The notes: generated from the letters alone by a model not told the origin. A stretch of 64,000 nt of DNA from Rheinheimera sp. UJ63 (GCF_021568285.1 NZ_JAKGTQ010000001.1:434001-498000); one strand, 5' to 3'; counted from the first letter of the stretch, positions 40,600 through 51,057 are shown. Program-made: numbers and translations.

Positions 40600-43206
40600 C
40601 TAGGGTAGCTCCACAGCAAAAGGGGAATTGTAATATTGCGCGCCCATATCGAGCCACTGGCTAATCAATCTTAATTCGACTGGCGACAAATACCCCTGAT
40701 GACGCCCGCCTGGGGCAAAGGTTTGGAAGAAACGGCTACTGCCCAGGGCATTCCCAGCCCGCAATAAGGGCGGGACATTGACCGTGATCATGACCGGGAT
40801 CGGTTGCTCATTTTCATCCAAAATCAACTCGCCATTGGCATCTCGCAAAAACACTAAATTGCCGTTGCCATCGACCGCTTGCACTAAACGGTCAACGAGC
40901 ACCCCACCCAGCAATTCTTGCTCGTTATCATTACTCAGCAACTCTCGGTAACTGGTTAAATGTGCCGCTTGAATGTCCGAGGCTTGAGCCGTTAGCTCTA
41001 ACTGCGCAGCGGGCAGCCTAGCATTGCCTGCGACATCGCTACGGCTATGACAGCTGACACAGCTGTTGTCTTGCAGCAGTTCATTACTTACAGGGTCAAA
41101 TTGGCGACGGTCACGTTGCCACAAGGGTTGTATGTGTGTGGGATAATCAATGCGCAAACGACAGGCCGCTTGCCAGCGCTCAAAGCAATCCAAGCCTACC
41201 GGTAAAGGGGTAGCAAGCTCACTAAAGTGATTTTGCTCTGGCGGATCCGGCTGACGGCGCGCGGGATCGGTCCAAAGATCGGTATAGGCTAAGCCGGCAC
41301 TTAACGTGGGCTCGCCTTGCAAACGTGCCACGGTTTGCGCCATGGTTTCACCGGCATTCGGCGGTAATTGCGGGTTAGCATTGCTAAAAGCGCTACTGGC
41401 ATTTTCTGGCCCCGGATTAATCGTCGGCCATTCGCCTGTTAAGCGCCCGTGTGGCCGAGTATTGGTCGCGCTATGGCAACCATTGCAACGAAGTGTCTCG
41501 CCCGGCGCTAAGGTGATCCATTGCTGATGTTGCGCAGAAACGACCTGCCCTTCAGCATTCAGTAAGCTAAGCGCTAACGGCACATTGGCCGGAACTTTTA
41601 CTCGTACCGAACCATCAGGTTGCACCGGTGTAATACCGACCAATTCACGCATCAACTGCCGACGGTTTACCCCATAAGCAAAATTAGGCACCTCTCGCAC
41701 CTCTTCTGGTGGAATGGGCACGCCACGAATCAAGCTGACATAACGAATGGGCCGTTGTGCCGCACTTGTTTGCATCGGATCCGATAATTGGCTAATGGGC
41801 AACACCGCTTCCCCACCGATATCATAAACACTACGAATATCTAAAATCGCTTCGCCACGATCTACCAGAGTAAGATCCGCGTCTGGGTTACTAGCTAAAA
41901 ACGCGGGTCGCGGATACTGCTGCATCACCACCGATTCAGTTAGCAACTGCTGCTCCGACCCTAATTTCACCGGCACCTGAGTTTGCTTCGCTAAATCGAA
42001 TAACCATAATCCAAATAAAGGATCAGCCGCGGGGTAAGCACTGGCATCATCAACCTGCGCACAAGGTACGATTTGCTCATTCACTCTGACCCGACAAGGT
42101 GACCAACTGAGCAGATAACGCGATGAGCCATCTTGTAACGCAAAGACATTTTGCACTAAGCCGGCAGGCTCAGCGCGTAAGCTATTATCAAAAGGCCAAG
42201 GGAGCAAGGCGGTCTGTGCCGGTAAGTTTAACTGTTGTTGATATAACGGCTGCGTGTTATCGCTGGCCAGTGCTAAGGCTATCTGCACGGGTAAGGTATT
42301 TAAGTGCGTTTGTTGGCGGTTTTTTAATAAGGTTGCGATCTCACCATCGGCCAGTAACAAGGGTTTGGCAAATTCCACCACCGTGTCATTCGGCCCGCTG
42401 CGATGCGAATGCCAACCATACAACAGCTGATTACTGGAGCCATCAGGGCGCATTTGATACCAATTAAACATATTACGGTCGCTTTGATTATCCCAGCGAC
42501 TGTACAGAATATGCCCATCGGTTTGCACCAATGGATACAAATCGTGACTTAAGTTAAAACTAATTTGGGTTATCTCGCTGCCGTCGGCATTCATCACATG
42601 CAGATTAAACGCCTGCCCCTGCAAATCTTCATGTAAGGCACTGTACTGGGGTTTAAATTCATCTAATAAAATTTGCCGGGCTTTTTGCTGACGGGTAGAG
42701 CTAAAGACGATTCGACCGTCGGCTAACAGTGCGGGATTGATATCGTGCCCTTGCTCCGCAATAAGGGAATTACTGATAATCGGTGCCGCACTCTGATCAA
42801 TCAGACTATAACGCCACAGACTCCAAGTGGGTTGTAACTCCTCGGGCACATTTGGTAAGGCCGGCGGTCGTAATGCAAACAACAGGCTATTGCCGTCAGG
42901 CGATACCAGCAGATCTTTAACGTCGTAGCCGCCATCAGGGAAATACTGCGCTAATATCGCTTGCTCTGCCGACTGCGCAAAAGCATTTTGTTTTAATATC
43001 AGTTGTGCACCAGGGTTAAATTGCTCTGGCGCAGTCAAATTCGTTTGGTAAGGATTGCCTGCGTCGTCAAATAACGCGCGTTGCACAAAAATGAGGGGAA
43101 ATTCTTGCACTACCGGATCAGCTGGCTCGTCTTGCACGCTAATATCGGCCTTGCAGCTGATTAAGCAGAAAATACTCAGAAGCAGCAAAAGGGTGTGTTT
43201 AGTCAT
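40600..43206 (-). CDS. Lipoprotein with beta-propeller and two cytochrome c motifs (HzsA-like)
   Basis: An 868-residue lipoprotein with lipobox LISC at residues 15-18. Residues about 90-330 show a TolB/WD40-like propeller with repeated ADGRIVFSSTR, NADGSEITQIS and QTDGHILYSRWD units. The C-terminal part has two CxxCH motifs, near residue 573 (RCNGCHSATN) and 715 (SCVSCHSRSD). The arrangement resembles the domain named after the alpha subunit of hydrazine synthase, which occurs widely in bacteria that do not make hydrazine. It is probably a surface redox protein. It is the first gene of the 18-gene run. No strong SD is visible before its ATG. Confidence 0.75.
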   Translation of the reverse strand: MTKHTLLLLLSIFCLISCKADISVQDEPADPVVQEFPLIFVQRALFDDAGNPYQTNLTAPEQFNPGAQLILKQNAFAQSAEQAILAQYFPDGGYDVKDLLVSPDGNSLLFALRPPALPNVPEELQPTWSLWRYSLIDQSAAPIISNSLIAEQGHDINPALLADGRIVFSSTRQQKARQILLDEFKPQYSALHEDLQGQAFNLHVMNADGSEITQISFNLSHDLYPLVQTDGHILYSRWDNQSDRNMFNWYQMRPDGSSNQLLYGWHSHRSGPNDTVVEFAKPLLLADGEIATLLKNRQQTHLNTLPVQIALALASDNTQPLYQQQLNLPAQTALLPWPFDNSLRAEPAGLVQNVFALQDGSSRYLLSWSPCRVRVNEQIVPCAQVDDASAYPAADPLFGLWLFDLAKQTQVPVKLGSEQQLLTESVVMQQYPRPAFLASNPDADLTLVDRGEAILDIRSVYDIGGEAVLPISQLSDPMQTSAAQRPIRYVSLIRGVPIPPEEVREVPNFAYGVNRRQLMRELVGITPVQPDGSVRVKVPANVPLALSLLNAEGQVVSAQHQQWITLAPGETLRCNGCHSATNTRPHGRLTGEWPTINPGPENASSAFSNANPQLPPNAGETMAQTVARLQGEPTLSAGLAYTDLWTDPARRQPDPPEQNHFSELATPLPVGLDCFERWQAACRLRIDYPTHIQPLWQRDRRQFDPVSNELLQDNSCVSCHSRSDVAGNARLPAAQLELTAQASDIQAAHLTSYRELLSNDNEQELLGGVLVDRLVQAVDGNGNLVFLRDANGELILDENEQPIPVMITVNVPPLLRAGNALGSSRFFQTFAPGGRHQGYLSPVELRLISQWLDMGAQYYNSPFAVELP

Positions 43207-43470
43207 TATTGTTATTACCCGCCACCAACTGCGATGACTCTAGTGTATTGCAAAAAAACTGAACCAAAATAACGTTATTAGAGTAGCCTTGGCCTGTGAG
43301 CAGAGCAATAGCTAATTTCAGCGCTAAACGGCGGGCTTGGGTGTTATTCCCGATAGTAGAAAAAGCGGTTTTGGTCGTGATCGCAACATCATGCGTTAGC
43401 TCAATAGTTTAGTGCGCTTTCGCAAACGCGGCCTTTGCCCCTTGGCGGCAATTTAACTGCGCATAAAAAC
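43207..43470. other. Upstream region of the 18-gene run
   Basis: No gene seen. It should contain the promoter of the minus-strand operon; I find no convincing -35/-10 pair. A run of seven T (minus) lies about 50 bases before the first ATG. A CTAAACGGCGGGC and a GCGTTAGC about 95 bases apart recall attC ends but pair poorly. Confidence 0.4.
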
Positions 43471-43499
43471 AAAAAAACCAGCATCACTGCTGGTTTTTT
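43471..43499 (-). terminator. recA terminator
   Basis: Minus strand: CCAGCA, loop GTGA, TGCTGG, then TTTTTTT. The A run on the other side could let it work in both directions. It lies 12 bases past the recA stop codon. Confidence 0.85.
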
Positions 43500-43513
43500 C
43501 TAACTATAAAGTA

Positions 43514-44557
43514 TTATAGGTCTGCTTCGAAATCAGCAGGTATTGCCTCATCAACCACTTTTTCGCCCGGCTTTAACAACAAGCGCTCGCGCAGAATTTT
43601 CTCGATTTCATCCGCAATGGCTTTGTTTTCTTGCAAGTATTTCATGGCATTGGCCTTACCTTGACCAATTTTGTTACCTTGATAGGCATACCAAGCACCG
43701 GCTTTATCGACGAGGTTTTGCTGCACCCCTAAATCAATCAGCTCGCCTAGTTTGTTGATACCCGCACCATATTGAATAATAAACTCAGCTTGTTTAAACG
43801 GCGGCGCAACTTTGTTTTTCACCACTTTAACGCGGGTTTCGTTACCGGTAATTTCATCACCGTCTTTTACTGAACCAATACGGCGAATATCCAAACGCAC
43901 TGACGCGTAGAATTTTAAAGCATTACCACCGGTGGTGGTTTCTGGATTACCGAACATCACACCAATCTTCATACGAATTTGGTTAATGAAGATACATAGG
44001 GTATTTGAACGTTTAATATTACCGGTTAATTTACGTAAGGCTTGTGACATTAAACGGGCTTGTAAACCCATGTGGCTATCACCCATGTCGCCTTCAATTT
44101 CTGCTTTTGGCGTTAAGGCGGCTACCGAGTCGACAATAACAACGTCAACCGCAGCCGAGCGCACCAACATGTCACAAATTTCTAGTGCTTGTTCACCGGT
44201 GTCAGGTTGCGATACTAATAATTTATCGACATCAACACCCAGCTTTTTAGCATAAATCGGATCTAAAGCATGCTCGGCATCGATAAAGGCACAGGTTTTG
44301 CCGTCTTTTTGTGCTTCAGCAATAACTTGTAAGGTTAACGTCGTTTTACCTGACGATTCAGGACCATAGATCTCAACAATACGGCCATAAGGTAAACCGC
44401 CAATGCCAAGGGCAATATCTAAGCCTAAAGAGCCTGTTGATACTGCCGCAATATCCAGAGCGGTACTGTCACCTAGGCGCATAATAGAACCTTTACCAAA
44501 CTGGCGTTCAATTTGGGTTAATGCGGCACTCAGGGCTTTTTGTTTGTTATCGTCCAT
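43514..44557 (-). CDS. recA: Recombinase RecA
   Basis: DNA-dependent ATPase of 347 residues that forms filaments on single-stranded DNA and triggers LexA self-cleavage. Motifs: Walker A GPESSGKT, the Walker B region [15 protein letters not shown]-binding loop 2 region [24 protein letters not shown], and an acidic C-terminus. An SOS box upstream makes it LexA-regulated. recX, the usual next gene, is 31 kb away, and a terminator follows recA. Confidence 0.99.
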   Translation of the reverse strand: MDDNKQKALSAALTQIERQFGKGSIMRLGDSTALDIAAVSTGSLGLDIALGIGGLPYGRIVEIYGPESSGKTTLTLQVIAEAQKDGKTCAFIDAEHALDPIYAKKLGVDVDKLLVSQPDTGEQALEICDMLVRSAAVDVVIVDSVAALTPKAEIEGDMGDSHMGLQARLMSQALRKLTGNIKRSNTLCIFINQIRMKIGVMFGNPETTTGGNALKFYASVRLDIRRIGSVKDGDEITGNETRVKVVKNKVAPPFKQAEFIIQYGAGINKLGELIDLGVQQNLVDKAGAWYAYQGNKIGQGKANAMKYLQENKAIADEIEKILRERLLLKPGEKVVDEAIPADFEADL

Positions 44558-44592
44558 CTCTTACTCCGGTAAAATCGGTCAGTTAGTAAACA

Positions 44593-44608
44593 CTGTATGA
44601 GCATACAG
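44593..44608 (-). promoter_or_regulatory. LexA (SOS) box of recA
   Basis: CTGTATGAGCATACAG, a perfect CTG-N10-CAG palindrome identical to the core of the E. coli recA box. It overlaps the -10 element. Confidence 0.95.
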
Positions 44609-44633
44609 TAGTAGAGTTTCAATTAGCTGTCAA
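44605..44633 (-). promoter_or_regulatory. recA promoter
   Basis: TTGACA (44,628-44,633), a 17-base spacer and TACTGT (44,605-44,610) on the minus strand, with the LexA box over the -10. Confidence 0.8.
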
Positions 44634-45113
44634 CAACAAGATGCATTGCCGTAAGGCATGTTCAATGGCTTGCTGACGAACCTGCTGCCGATCGCCTTTA
44701 AAAACATGCTGTTGCGTGGTTATCGTGCCTTGTAAATAAAATCCAAAACACACTAATCCAACCGGCTTGCTGGCCGAGCCACCCCCCGGCCCCGCAATAC
44801 CTGAAATGGCAATTGCCAATTCAGCGCCAGCCGCTTTGGCAGCACCGCTGGCCATTTCAGCTACGGTTTCAACACTCACTGCGCCATATTGTAGCAAGGT
44901 GGCACTGCGTACTGCTAACAATTGCTGCTTAGCTTTATTACTGTAAGTGACGAAACTACGATCAACATAAGCTGAACTTCCGGCGACAGCGGTTAGCCAA
45001 TAAGCAACTCCGCCACCTGTACACGATTCTGCAGTGGTGATACTGTAGTTTTTCCGCAATAATAGCTGCCCTAACTCACTGGCAAGGTCAAAACTTACTG
45101 ATGCCTCTGTCAT
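44619..45113 (-). CDS. pncC: Nicotinamide-nucleotide amidase (CinA C-terminal domain)
   Basis: Deamidates nicotinamide mononucleotide to nicotinate mononucleotide in pyridine nucleotide recycling. A 164-residue protein from ATG 45,113; the frame extends to 45,143 but that part would be unusual. Motifs: catalytic Ser in [14 protein letters not shown], the [15 protein letters not shown] segment, and [17 protein letters not shown]. It consists of the CinA C-terminal domain only, as in other gammaproteobacteria. It is divergent from mutS, with about 30 bases between start codons, and upstream of recA as is usual. Confidence 0.95.
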   Translation of the reverse strand: MTEASVSFDLASELGQLLLRKNYSITTAESCTGGGVAYWLTAVAGSSAYVDRSFVTYSNKAKQQLLAVRSATLLQYGAVSVETVAEMASGAAKAAGAELAIAISGIAGPGGGSASKPVGLVCFGFYLQGTITTQQHVFKGDRQQVRQQAIEHALRQCILLLTAN

Positions 45114-45144
45114 ATATAATCCAACGGGACTGAATAACACCATT

Positions 45145-47715
45145 ATGCCGTCAGACCAGAAACCGGAGCAAGCCTTAAGCGCTCATACGCCGATGATGCA
45201 ACAATATCTGGCGTTGAAAAGTCAGCACCCTAGCATTTTATTGTTTTATCGGATGGGTGACTTCTACGAGCTATTTTTTGATGATGCGAAAAAGGCCTCA
45301 GCCTTATTGGATATCTCGCTGACCAAAAGAGGCCAAAGCGCCGGTGAGCCAATCCCTATGGCCGGTGTACCCTATCACGCCGTAGAAGGCTATTTAGCGC
45401 GCTTAGTTCAGCTAGGTGAGTCGGTGGCGATTTGTGAGCAAGTTGGCGATCCCGCCACCAGCAAAGGGCCAGTTGATCGTAAAGTGGTACGCATTGTCAC
45501 CCCCGGCACCGTTACTGATGAAGCTTTACTCAATGCGCAACACGACAATTTATTGTGTGCCATTAGTCAAAGCCGGCAACATTTTGGTTTAGCGCAGCTG
45601 GATTTAAGCAGCGGCCGTTTTTTATTAAATCAAGTTGATAACCTTGATGATCTCGCCGCGTTATTGCAACGCTTAAATCCCGCCGAGTTGCTTTATCCGG
45701 AAGACTTTAACCAGCCGCAGTTAATTGAACGCAAAGGCGCTCGGCGGCGGCCAATTTGGGAATTTGATTTGGCAACTGCCGAACGGGCATTATGCCAACA
45801 ATTTGGTACTCGCGATTTGCGCAGCTTTGGCGTAGAAGACGCCCCAGTGGCGTTGATGGCCGCAGGCTGTTTAATGCAATATGTTAATGATACCCAACGG
45901 GCGCAACTGCCGCATATCCGCAGTATCGCGTTAGAGCGGGCAGAAGATTATATTGTGCTTGATGCCGCCACACGGCGAAATTTAGAACTCACCCAAACGC
46001 TCTCTGGGCAAACCGACAATACCCTGGCCAGTGTGCTGGATCATTGCCAAACGCCAATGGGCTCGCGTTTATTAAAACGCTGGATCCACGCCCCGCTGCG
46101 CGATCAACAGAAAATCAATTTACGGCTAGCGGCGGTTGCCGAGTTAACCGACGATTACGAAAGCCTGCAACCGCAGTTAAAACACATCGGTGACATAGAG
46201 CGGGTGATTGCCCGCTTGGCCTTAAAAAGCGCCAGACCACGCGATTTTGCCCGTTTGCGCCAAGCGTTAACGGCCTTGCCTAACTTGCAGCAACAATTAA
46301 CGCTCGCCCACAGCGATTTACTGCAGCGCCATGCACAGGCCAGTGCGCCGTTACCAGAACTGCTTGAGTTACTGCAACGAGCCATTGTTGAAACGCCCCC
46401 GGTGCTGATCCGCGATGGCGGTGTCATTGCCGATGGCTACGATGCAGCCTTAGATGAATGGCGAGCCTTAGCTGAAGGCGCTACGGATTATTTAAGCCAA
46501 TTAGAACAACGCGAACGGGAACGCACCGGTATTAGCTCGCTGAAAGTGGGTTACAACCGAGTACACGGCTTTTATATTGAAACGGGTCGCAGTGCTGATA
46601 ACAAAGTGCCGGCTGATTATATTCGTCGCCAAACGCTGAAAAATAATGAGCGTTATATTATTCCAGAGCTAAAAGCCCATGAAGACAAGGTACTGGGTAG
46701 TCAAAGCAAAGCGTTAGCGCTGGAAAAACAGTTGTACGAACAACTTTTTGTGCTGCTAAGCCCCTATTTAGCCCAATTACAACACCTCGCTGACGCCTTG
46801 GCCGAGCTCGATGTATTAGCCAGTTTGGCAGAATGCGCGGTACTGCATCAATATTGTCGGCCAGAGTTGAGTACAGACATCGGCATTCACTTGCAGCAAG
46901 CGCGACATCCGGTTGTCGAACACGTATTAAGTGAGCCCTTTATTGCAAACCCCCTGCGCTTAAACGCAGAACGGCGCATGTTAATGATTACCGGCCCCAA
47001 TATGGGCGGTAAATCAACCTATATGCGACAAACCGCACTCATTACGCTGATGGCCGCTATAGGCAGTTTTGTGCCTGCCGCCTCGGCGGTCATCGGCCCC
47101 GTCGATCGGATTTTTACCCGAATTGGCGCGTCTGATGATCTGGCTTCGGGGCGTTCGACCTTTATGGTTGAGATGACCGAAACGGCAACCATTTTACATC
47201 ATGCTACCGCTCAAAGCTTAGTGTTGATGGATGAAATTGGCCGAGGCACCAGCACCTATGATGGCTTAAGTTTAGCGTGGGCCTGTGCCGATTACTTAGC
47301 GAAAAAAATTAAAGCCTTAACGCTTTTTGCCACCCATTACTTTGAATTAACCGATCTTGCCGAACAGCTACCCGCCGTTGCGAATGTCCATTTAGATGCA
47401 GTAGAGCATGGTGAGCATATTGTGTTTATGCATAATGTGCAGGACGGTGCCGCCAGTAAGAGTTTTGGTTTGCAAGTGGCACAACTTGCCGGTGTACCCA
47501 AGGCTGTGATCCAACAAGCGAAACAAAAACTGCACCAACTGGAACTGCAACCCAGTGTCGCCGCAAAGCCGGCAACGGGCAGTGAAGCACAATTGCCGTT
47601 GTTAGCAGCAGAGCACCCGCTACTGGCGCAATTAAGACAGATCGACCCCGACGAACTGAGCGCCCGTCAGGCGTTAGATTTACTCTATCAACTAAAAAAA
47701 CAATTGGACGCCTAA
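45145..47715 (+). CDS. mutS: DNA mismatch repair protein MutS
   Basis: Mismatch-recognition ATPase of 856 residues, the usual length. The Phe-x-Glu mismatch wedge is in [16 protein letters not shown], followed by connector, lever and clamp ([19 protein letters not shown]). The ATPase domain has Walker [16 protein letters not shown], signature [16 protein letters not shown], Walker [14 protein letters not shown] and [13 protein letters not shown]-terminal oligomerisation tail is present ([18 protein letters not shown]). It is the only strong plus-strand core gene besides the next one. It works with MutL, which is not in the window. Confidence 0.99.
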   Translation: MPSDQKPEQALSAHTPMMQQYLALKSQHPSILLFYRMGDFYELFFDDAKKASALLDISLTKRGQSAGEPIPMAGVPYHAVEGYLARLVQLGESVAICEQVGDPATSKGPVDRKVVRIVTPGTVTDEALLNAQHDNLLCAISQSRQHFGLAQLDLSSGRFLLNQVDNLDDLAALLQRLNPAELLYPEDFNQPQLIERKGARRRPIWEFDLATAERALCQQFGTRDLRSFGVEDAPVALMAAGCLMQYVNDTQRAQLPHIRSIALERAEDYIVLDAATRRNLELTQTLSGQTDNTLASVLDHCQTPMGSRLLKRWIHAPLRDQQKINLRLAAVAELTDDYESLQPQLKHIGDIERVIARLALKSARPRDFARLRQALTALPNLQQQLTLAHSDLLQRHAQASAPLPELLELLQRAIVETPPVLIRDGGVIADGYDAALDEWRALAEGATDYLSQLEQRERERTGISSLKVGYNRVHGFYIETGRSADNKVPADYIRRQTLKNNERYIIPELKAHEDKVLGSQSKALALEKQLYEQLFVLLSPYLAQLQHLADALAELDVLASLAECAVLHQYCRPELSTDIGIHLQQARHPVVEHVLSEPFIANPLRLNAERRMLMITGPNMGGKSTYMRQTALITLMAAIGSFVPAASAVIGPVDRIFTRIGASDDLASGRSTFMVEMTETATILHHATAQSLVLMDEIGRGTSTYDGLSLAWACADYLAKKIKALTLFATHYFELTDLAEQLPAVANVHLDAVEHGEHIVFMHNVQDGAASKSFGLQVAQLAGVPKAVIQQAKQKLHQLELQPSVAAKPATGSEAQLPLLAAEHPLLAQLRQIDPDELSARQALDLLYQLKKQLDA

Positions 47716-47733
47716 CACGCCTAAGGGATCAAG

Positions 47734-48909
47734 ATGCTATTAAAAGACGTGAGTGTGTCTGCTATTGTTGCGGGCTTTGTTGCGGTACTAGTCGGTTTTG
47801 CCAGCTCAGTTGCCATCGTGTTTCAAGCCGCCGCTGCGGCCGGTGCCAGTAGCGAGATCATTGCCTCGTGGTTATTAGCCTTAGGTATCGGCATGGCGGC
47901 CACCTGTATTGGGCTATCTTGGTACTATAAAGCGCCGATTATTACCGCATGGTCAACACCTGGCGCCGCCTTATTAGCGGGCAGCCTGCAAGGACTGAGC
48001 ATTGCCGAAGCAACCGGGGTGTTTATTTTCACTGCGGCATTGGGTTTAATCATTGGCTTAAGTGGCATGTTTGAACGCCTGACACGGCTGATCCCACCCT
48101 CATTAGCCAGCGCGATGTTGGCGGGGATCTTACTGCAATTTGGTTTTGCGATCTTTCAATCCATGCAAAGTGAAATGCTGCTGGTCGCCATTATGTGTCT
48201 CAGCTATGTGATTGCCAAAGCGACTGTGCCTCGGTATGCCATTTTGCTGGTATTAGTGAGCGGCTTGGTTACGGTCATCGCCGGTGGGCAATTAGATTTG
48301 TCGCACTTAGAGCTCAGCATCACTCGCCCTGTTTGGGTGAGCCCTGAGTTCTCTCTCAGTGCCATGCTGGGTGTTGGCTTACCGTTATTATTGGTGACAA
48401 TGGCCTCCCAGAACATCCCCGGAGTGGCGGTGATCCGCGCCAGCGGTTACCAAACACCGGTGTCGCCAATCATTGTTAGTACCTCACTCAGTACCTTATT
48501 ACTGGCACCTTGGGGCGCGTTCTCGATTAATCTCGCCGCCATTACGGCTGCGATTTGCACCGGTACAGAGGCACACCCTGATGCCAAGAAACGCTACATT
48601 GCCGGTATTGCCGCCGGTGTGTCTTATTTAATTGCGGGTTTAGCCGGCGCAACCGTAGTGGCGCTATTTGCCGCATTTCCGCAAACCATGATTGCCGCCT
48701 TAGCCGGTTTAGCCTTGATCAGCACTATTGCCAGTAATTTACAAACCACTACCGCCGATCCTGACTATCGCGAAGCGGCCGTGATTACCTTACTGGTAAC
48801 AGCGTCAGGCGTCAGTTTCTTTGATATTGCGGCGGCGTTTTGGGGACTGATAGCCGGTTTAATCACGGTGTTAGTGCAAAAATTAGGACAGCGCTTCATC
48901 AGTGCCTAA
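47734..48909 (+). CDS. benE: BenE-family (benzoate/H+ symporter-like) transporter
   Basis: A 391-residue integral membrane protein with about 12 helices. It matches the BenE family: APIITAWSTPGAALLAG, SQNIPGVAVIRASGYQTP and WGAFSINLAAITAAICTG. The family belongs to the nucleobase-ascorbate type fold; benzoate uptake is shown for a few members only, and no aromatic degradation genes are nearby, so the substrate is uncertain. It starts 18 bases after mutS with a GGGATC-type weak SD and may be co-transcribed with it. Confidence 0.88.
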   Translation: MLLKDVSVSAIVAGFVAVLVGFASSVAIVFQAAAAAGASSEIIASWLLALGIGMAATCIGLSWYYKAPIITAWSTPGAALLAGSLQGLSIAEATGVFIFTAALGLIIGLSGMFERLTRLIPPSLASAMLAGILLQFGFAIFQSMQSEMLLVAIMCLSYVIAKATVPRYAILLVLVSGLVTVIAGGQLDLSHLELSITRPVWVSPEFSLSAMLGVGLPLLLVTMASQNIPGVAVIRASGYQTPVSPIIVSTSLSTLLLAPWGAFSINLAAITAAICTGTEAHPDAKKRYIAGIAAGVSYLIAGLAGATVVALFAAFPQTMIAALAGLALISTIASNLQTTTADPDYREAAVITLLVTASGVSFFDIAAAFWGLIAGLITVLVQKLGQRFISA

Positions 48910-48970
48910 GACAACAGATAACAACTCGCGGTTAAATCGTGTTGAATCGGTTAAAACTACAATGCACAAA

Positions 48971-48999
48971 GCAAGTTAGCAAGTTAGCAAGTTAGCAAG
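48971..48999 (+). repeat. 8-bp microsatellite
   Basis: Three full GCAAGTTA units plus GCAAG, in the gap between the transporter and rpoS. Copy number may vary. Confidence 0.85.
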
Positions 49000-49121
49000 G
49001 TATGAGATTAAGAGCATGCTAAAAGCATGTCGTTTTGAAAGATAAACAATCAGCAAAAAATCAGCCGCAAGCCACTGCAATTCAGCGCTTAGTGAGGGAC
49101 TAAGCGCTGCTGTTATCGCCT

Positions 49122-50114
49122 TTATTCTTGAAACAGCGTTTCGATATTTAACCCCTGATGCGTCACAATTTCACGCAACCGGCGTAAGGCTTCAACCTGA
49201 ATTTGCCGCACGCGTTCCCGCGTTAAACCAATTTCACGCCCTACATCTTCCAGCGTAGAAGGTTCATATCCCAGCAAACCAAAGCGTCGTGCTAATACTT
49301 CACGTTGCTTTGGATTAAGCTCTTCCAGCCAAATCACCAGATGTTGTTTGATGTCTTGATCTTGCAGTTCTAGCTCGGGGCCTAATTCTTTTTCATCAGC
49401 AATAACATCAAGTAGTTGTTTTTCTGAAGCGCCAGCCACTGGTACATCAACTGAAGTGATTTTTTCATTCAACTTCAGCATCTTACGGACATCTTCAACC
49501 GGCTTATCTAACGAGGCGGCAATTTCTTCTGCGGTGGGTTCATGATCTAATTTTTGTGATAACTCACGCGCCGCACGTAAATAAATATTCAGCTCTTTCA
49601 CCACATGAATAGGTAAACGGATCGTGCGCGTTTGATTCATAATGGCGCGTTCGATGGTTTGACGGATCCACCAAGTCGCATAAGTTGAAAAGCGAAAACC
49701 GCGTTCAGGATCAAACTTCTCTACGGCACGGATCAGGCCTAAATTGCCTTCTTCAATCAAATCTAGTAGGGCTAAACCACGATTAATATAACGACGCGCT
49801 ATTTTTACCACTAAACGTAAGTTGCTTTCGATCATGCGTTTGCGGGCGGCTTGATCACCTTTTAGCGATAGGCGGGAAAAATACACTTCTTCTTCAGCAG
49901 ACAACAGCGGTGAAAAACCAATTTCACCCAAATAAATCTGTGTCGCATCCATCGATTTTTGACTGTCATCCCTGACGAAAATTTCGTCTAGGGTGCCTTC
50001 GTCTTGCGATAACTCTTGTAACTCCGGTTCAGCGTCATCATCCTCAGCTAACACATTGTCATCATTCAGATCGTCGTCTTTAGCGTCAGTTACTTTGTGT
50101 TCTTTACTTGTCAT
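49122..50114 (-). CDS. rpoS: RNA polymerase sigma factor RpoS
   Basis: Stationary-phase and general stress sigma factor, 330 residues from ATG 50,114 (a GTG two codons earlier is in frame). Regions: an acidic N-terminus, region 1.2 ([20 protein letters not shown]), region 2 ([36 protein letters not shown]), region 3, and region 4 ([19 protein letters not shown]). It follows nlpD, in which the main rpoS promoter lies in enteric bacteria. The acidic leader ([17 protein letters not shown]) is longer than in E. coli. Confidence 0.98.
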   Translation of the reverse strand: MTSKEHKVTDAKDDDLNDDNVLAEDDDAEPELQELSQDEGTLDEIFVRDDSQKSMDATQIYLGEIGFSPLLSAEEEVYFSRLSLKGDQAARKRMIESNLRLVVKIARRYINRGLALLDLIEEGNLGLIRAVEKFDPERGFRFSTYATWWIRQTIERAIMNQTRTIRLPIHVVKELNIYLRAARELSQKLDHEPTAEEIAASLDKPVEDVRKMLKLNEKITSVDVPVAGASEKQLLDVIADEKELGPELELQDQDIKQHLVIWLEELNPKQREVLARRFGLLGYEPSTLEDVGREIGLTRERVRQIQVEALRRLREIVTHQGLNIETLFQE

Positions 50115-50208
50115 ATCCACTTACCCCACACTTATTTACACACCATAGGTGTGCAATGCTTCCATGCAAATGATTAATTATTATTGTTTTTATTATTAGG
50201 TTTCACGG

Positions 50209-51054
50209 TTATCTCGGCAAATACCTTAACGGGTCAACCGATTGGCCACGAAATCTAATTTCAAAGTGTAACCGTGTATCCGCCGCATCGGTATCACCCA
50301 TTTCGGCTATTTGTTGCCCCGCTTTAACTTCTTGGCGTTCCTTGACCAAAAGCCGTTTATTGTGGGCATAGGCACTGAGGTAATCATCGTTGTGCTTAAT
50401 AATGATTAAGTTGCCATAGCCTCGTAGCGCATTACCGGCATACACAACCTGACCATCGGCAGCAGCATTAATACGACTGCCCGCACTACCACCAATATCC
50501 ACCCCTTTATTGCCCTGCTCAGCCGTTGAAAAACGCGCCAAAATGGGACCTTTTACAGGCCATTGCCAGCTTACTCGCCCAACTGCAGTACTAGCAGGTT
50601 GAGTAACATTGACAGGTGGCTTCTCTTGAACATACCCCTTTTGCGAGCTAGCTGCAACCGATTTCACGGTAGAACTTTTGCTCGTGGCAGGCGTGACTGG
50701 ACCTTTAATGTTGGCGGCGGTACCGGCTTGCAGTTGAATAATCTGCCCCGGATAAATGGTGTAAGGCGCTTTGATATTATTGCGTGCAGCAACAGTGCGA
50801 AAATCTTGTCCTGCCCGAAAAGCAATAGAGTATAAGGTGTCACCCCGTTGTACTTGGTAACTGCGGCCACTTAGCGTTTGTTGTTGGCGTAATTGATGTT
50901 GCTGTTTGCGAATTTCCAGCGTGGTGACTGGCGCCGGAGTCGACGAACCGGCGCAGCCCGTTAACAACAGGACTGCAGCAATAGCTATCCAGCCAAAACC
51001 GTTCAGGGTTTCGGGCAGAGATAGTGTGCTAACTGCGCAAGACCTGACAATAAT
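50209..51054 (-). CDS. nlpD: Lipoprotein NlpD (murein hydrolase activator), probable AUU start
   Basis: Outer-membrane lipoprotein that activates the amidase AmiC during daughter-cell separation. It has a LysM domain (YQVQRGDTLYSIAFRAG, YTIYPGQIIQL) and a degenerate LytM/M23 domain (GNKGVDIGGSAGSRINAA, HNDDYLSAYAHNKRL, LHFEIRFRG). The lipobox LLLTGC needs residues upstream of the first TTG at 50,967, since starting there would leave only MLTGC. In frame upstream there is no ATG, GTG or TTG before a stop. ATT at 51,054, six bases after AGGAG, would give IIVRSCAVSTLSLPETLNG and a full signal peptide. A sequencing error is the alternative. The gene lies between DUF368 and rpoS. Confidence 0.85.
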   Translation of the reverse strand: MIVRSCAVSTLSLPETLNGFGWIAIAAVLLLTGCAGSSTPAPVTTLEIRKQQHQLRQQQTLSGRSYQVQRGDTLYSIAFRAGQDFRTVAARNNIKAPYTIYPGQIIQLQAGTAANIKGPVTPATSKSSTVKSVAASSQKGYVQEKPPVNVTQPASTAVGRVSWQWPVKGPILARFSTAEQGNKGVDIGGSAGSRINAAADGQVVYAGNALRGYGNLIIIKHNDDYLSAYAHNKRLLVKERQEVKAGQQIAEMGDTDAADTRLHFEIRFRGQSVDPLRYLPR

Positions 51055-51057
51055 AGT

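Noticed and set aside
40600-43206. Hydrazine synthase, implying anammox metabolism
   Set aside because: Only a propeller and two haem motifs resemble the alpha subunit. The beta/gamma partners and other anammox genes are absent, and such domains are widespread elsewhere.
43300-43440. attC-like ends upstream of the 18-gene run
   Set aside because: The two end motifs are about 95 bases apart with poor internal pairing and there is no cassette gene.
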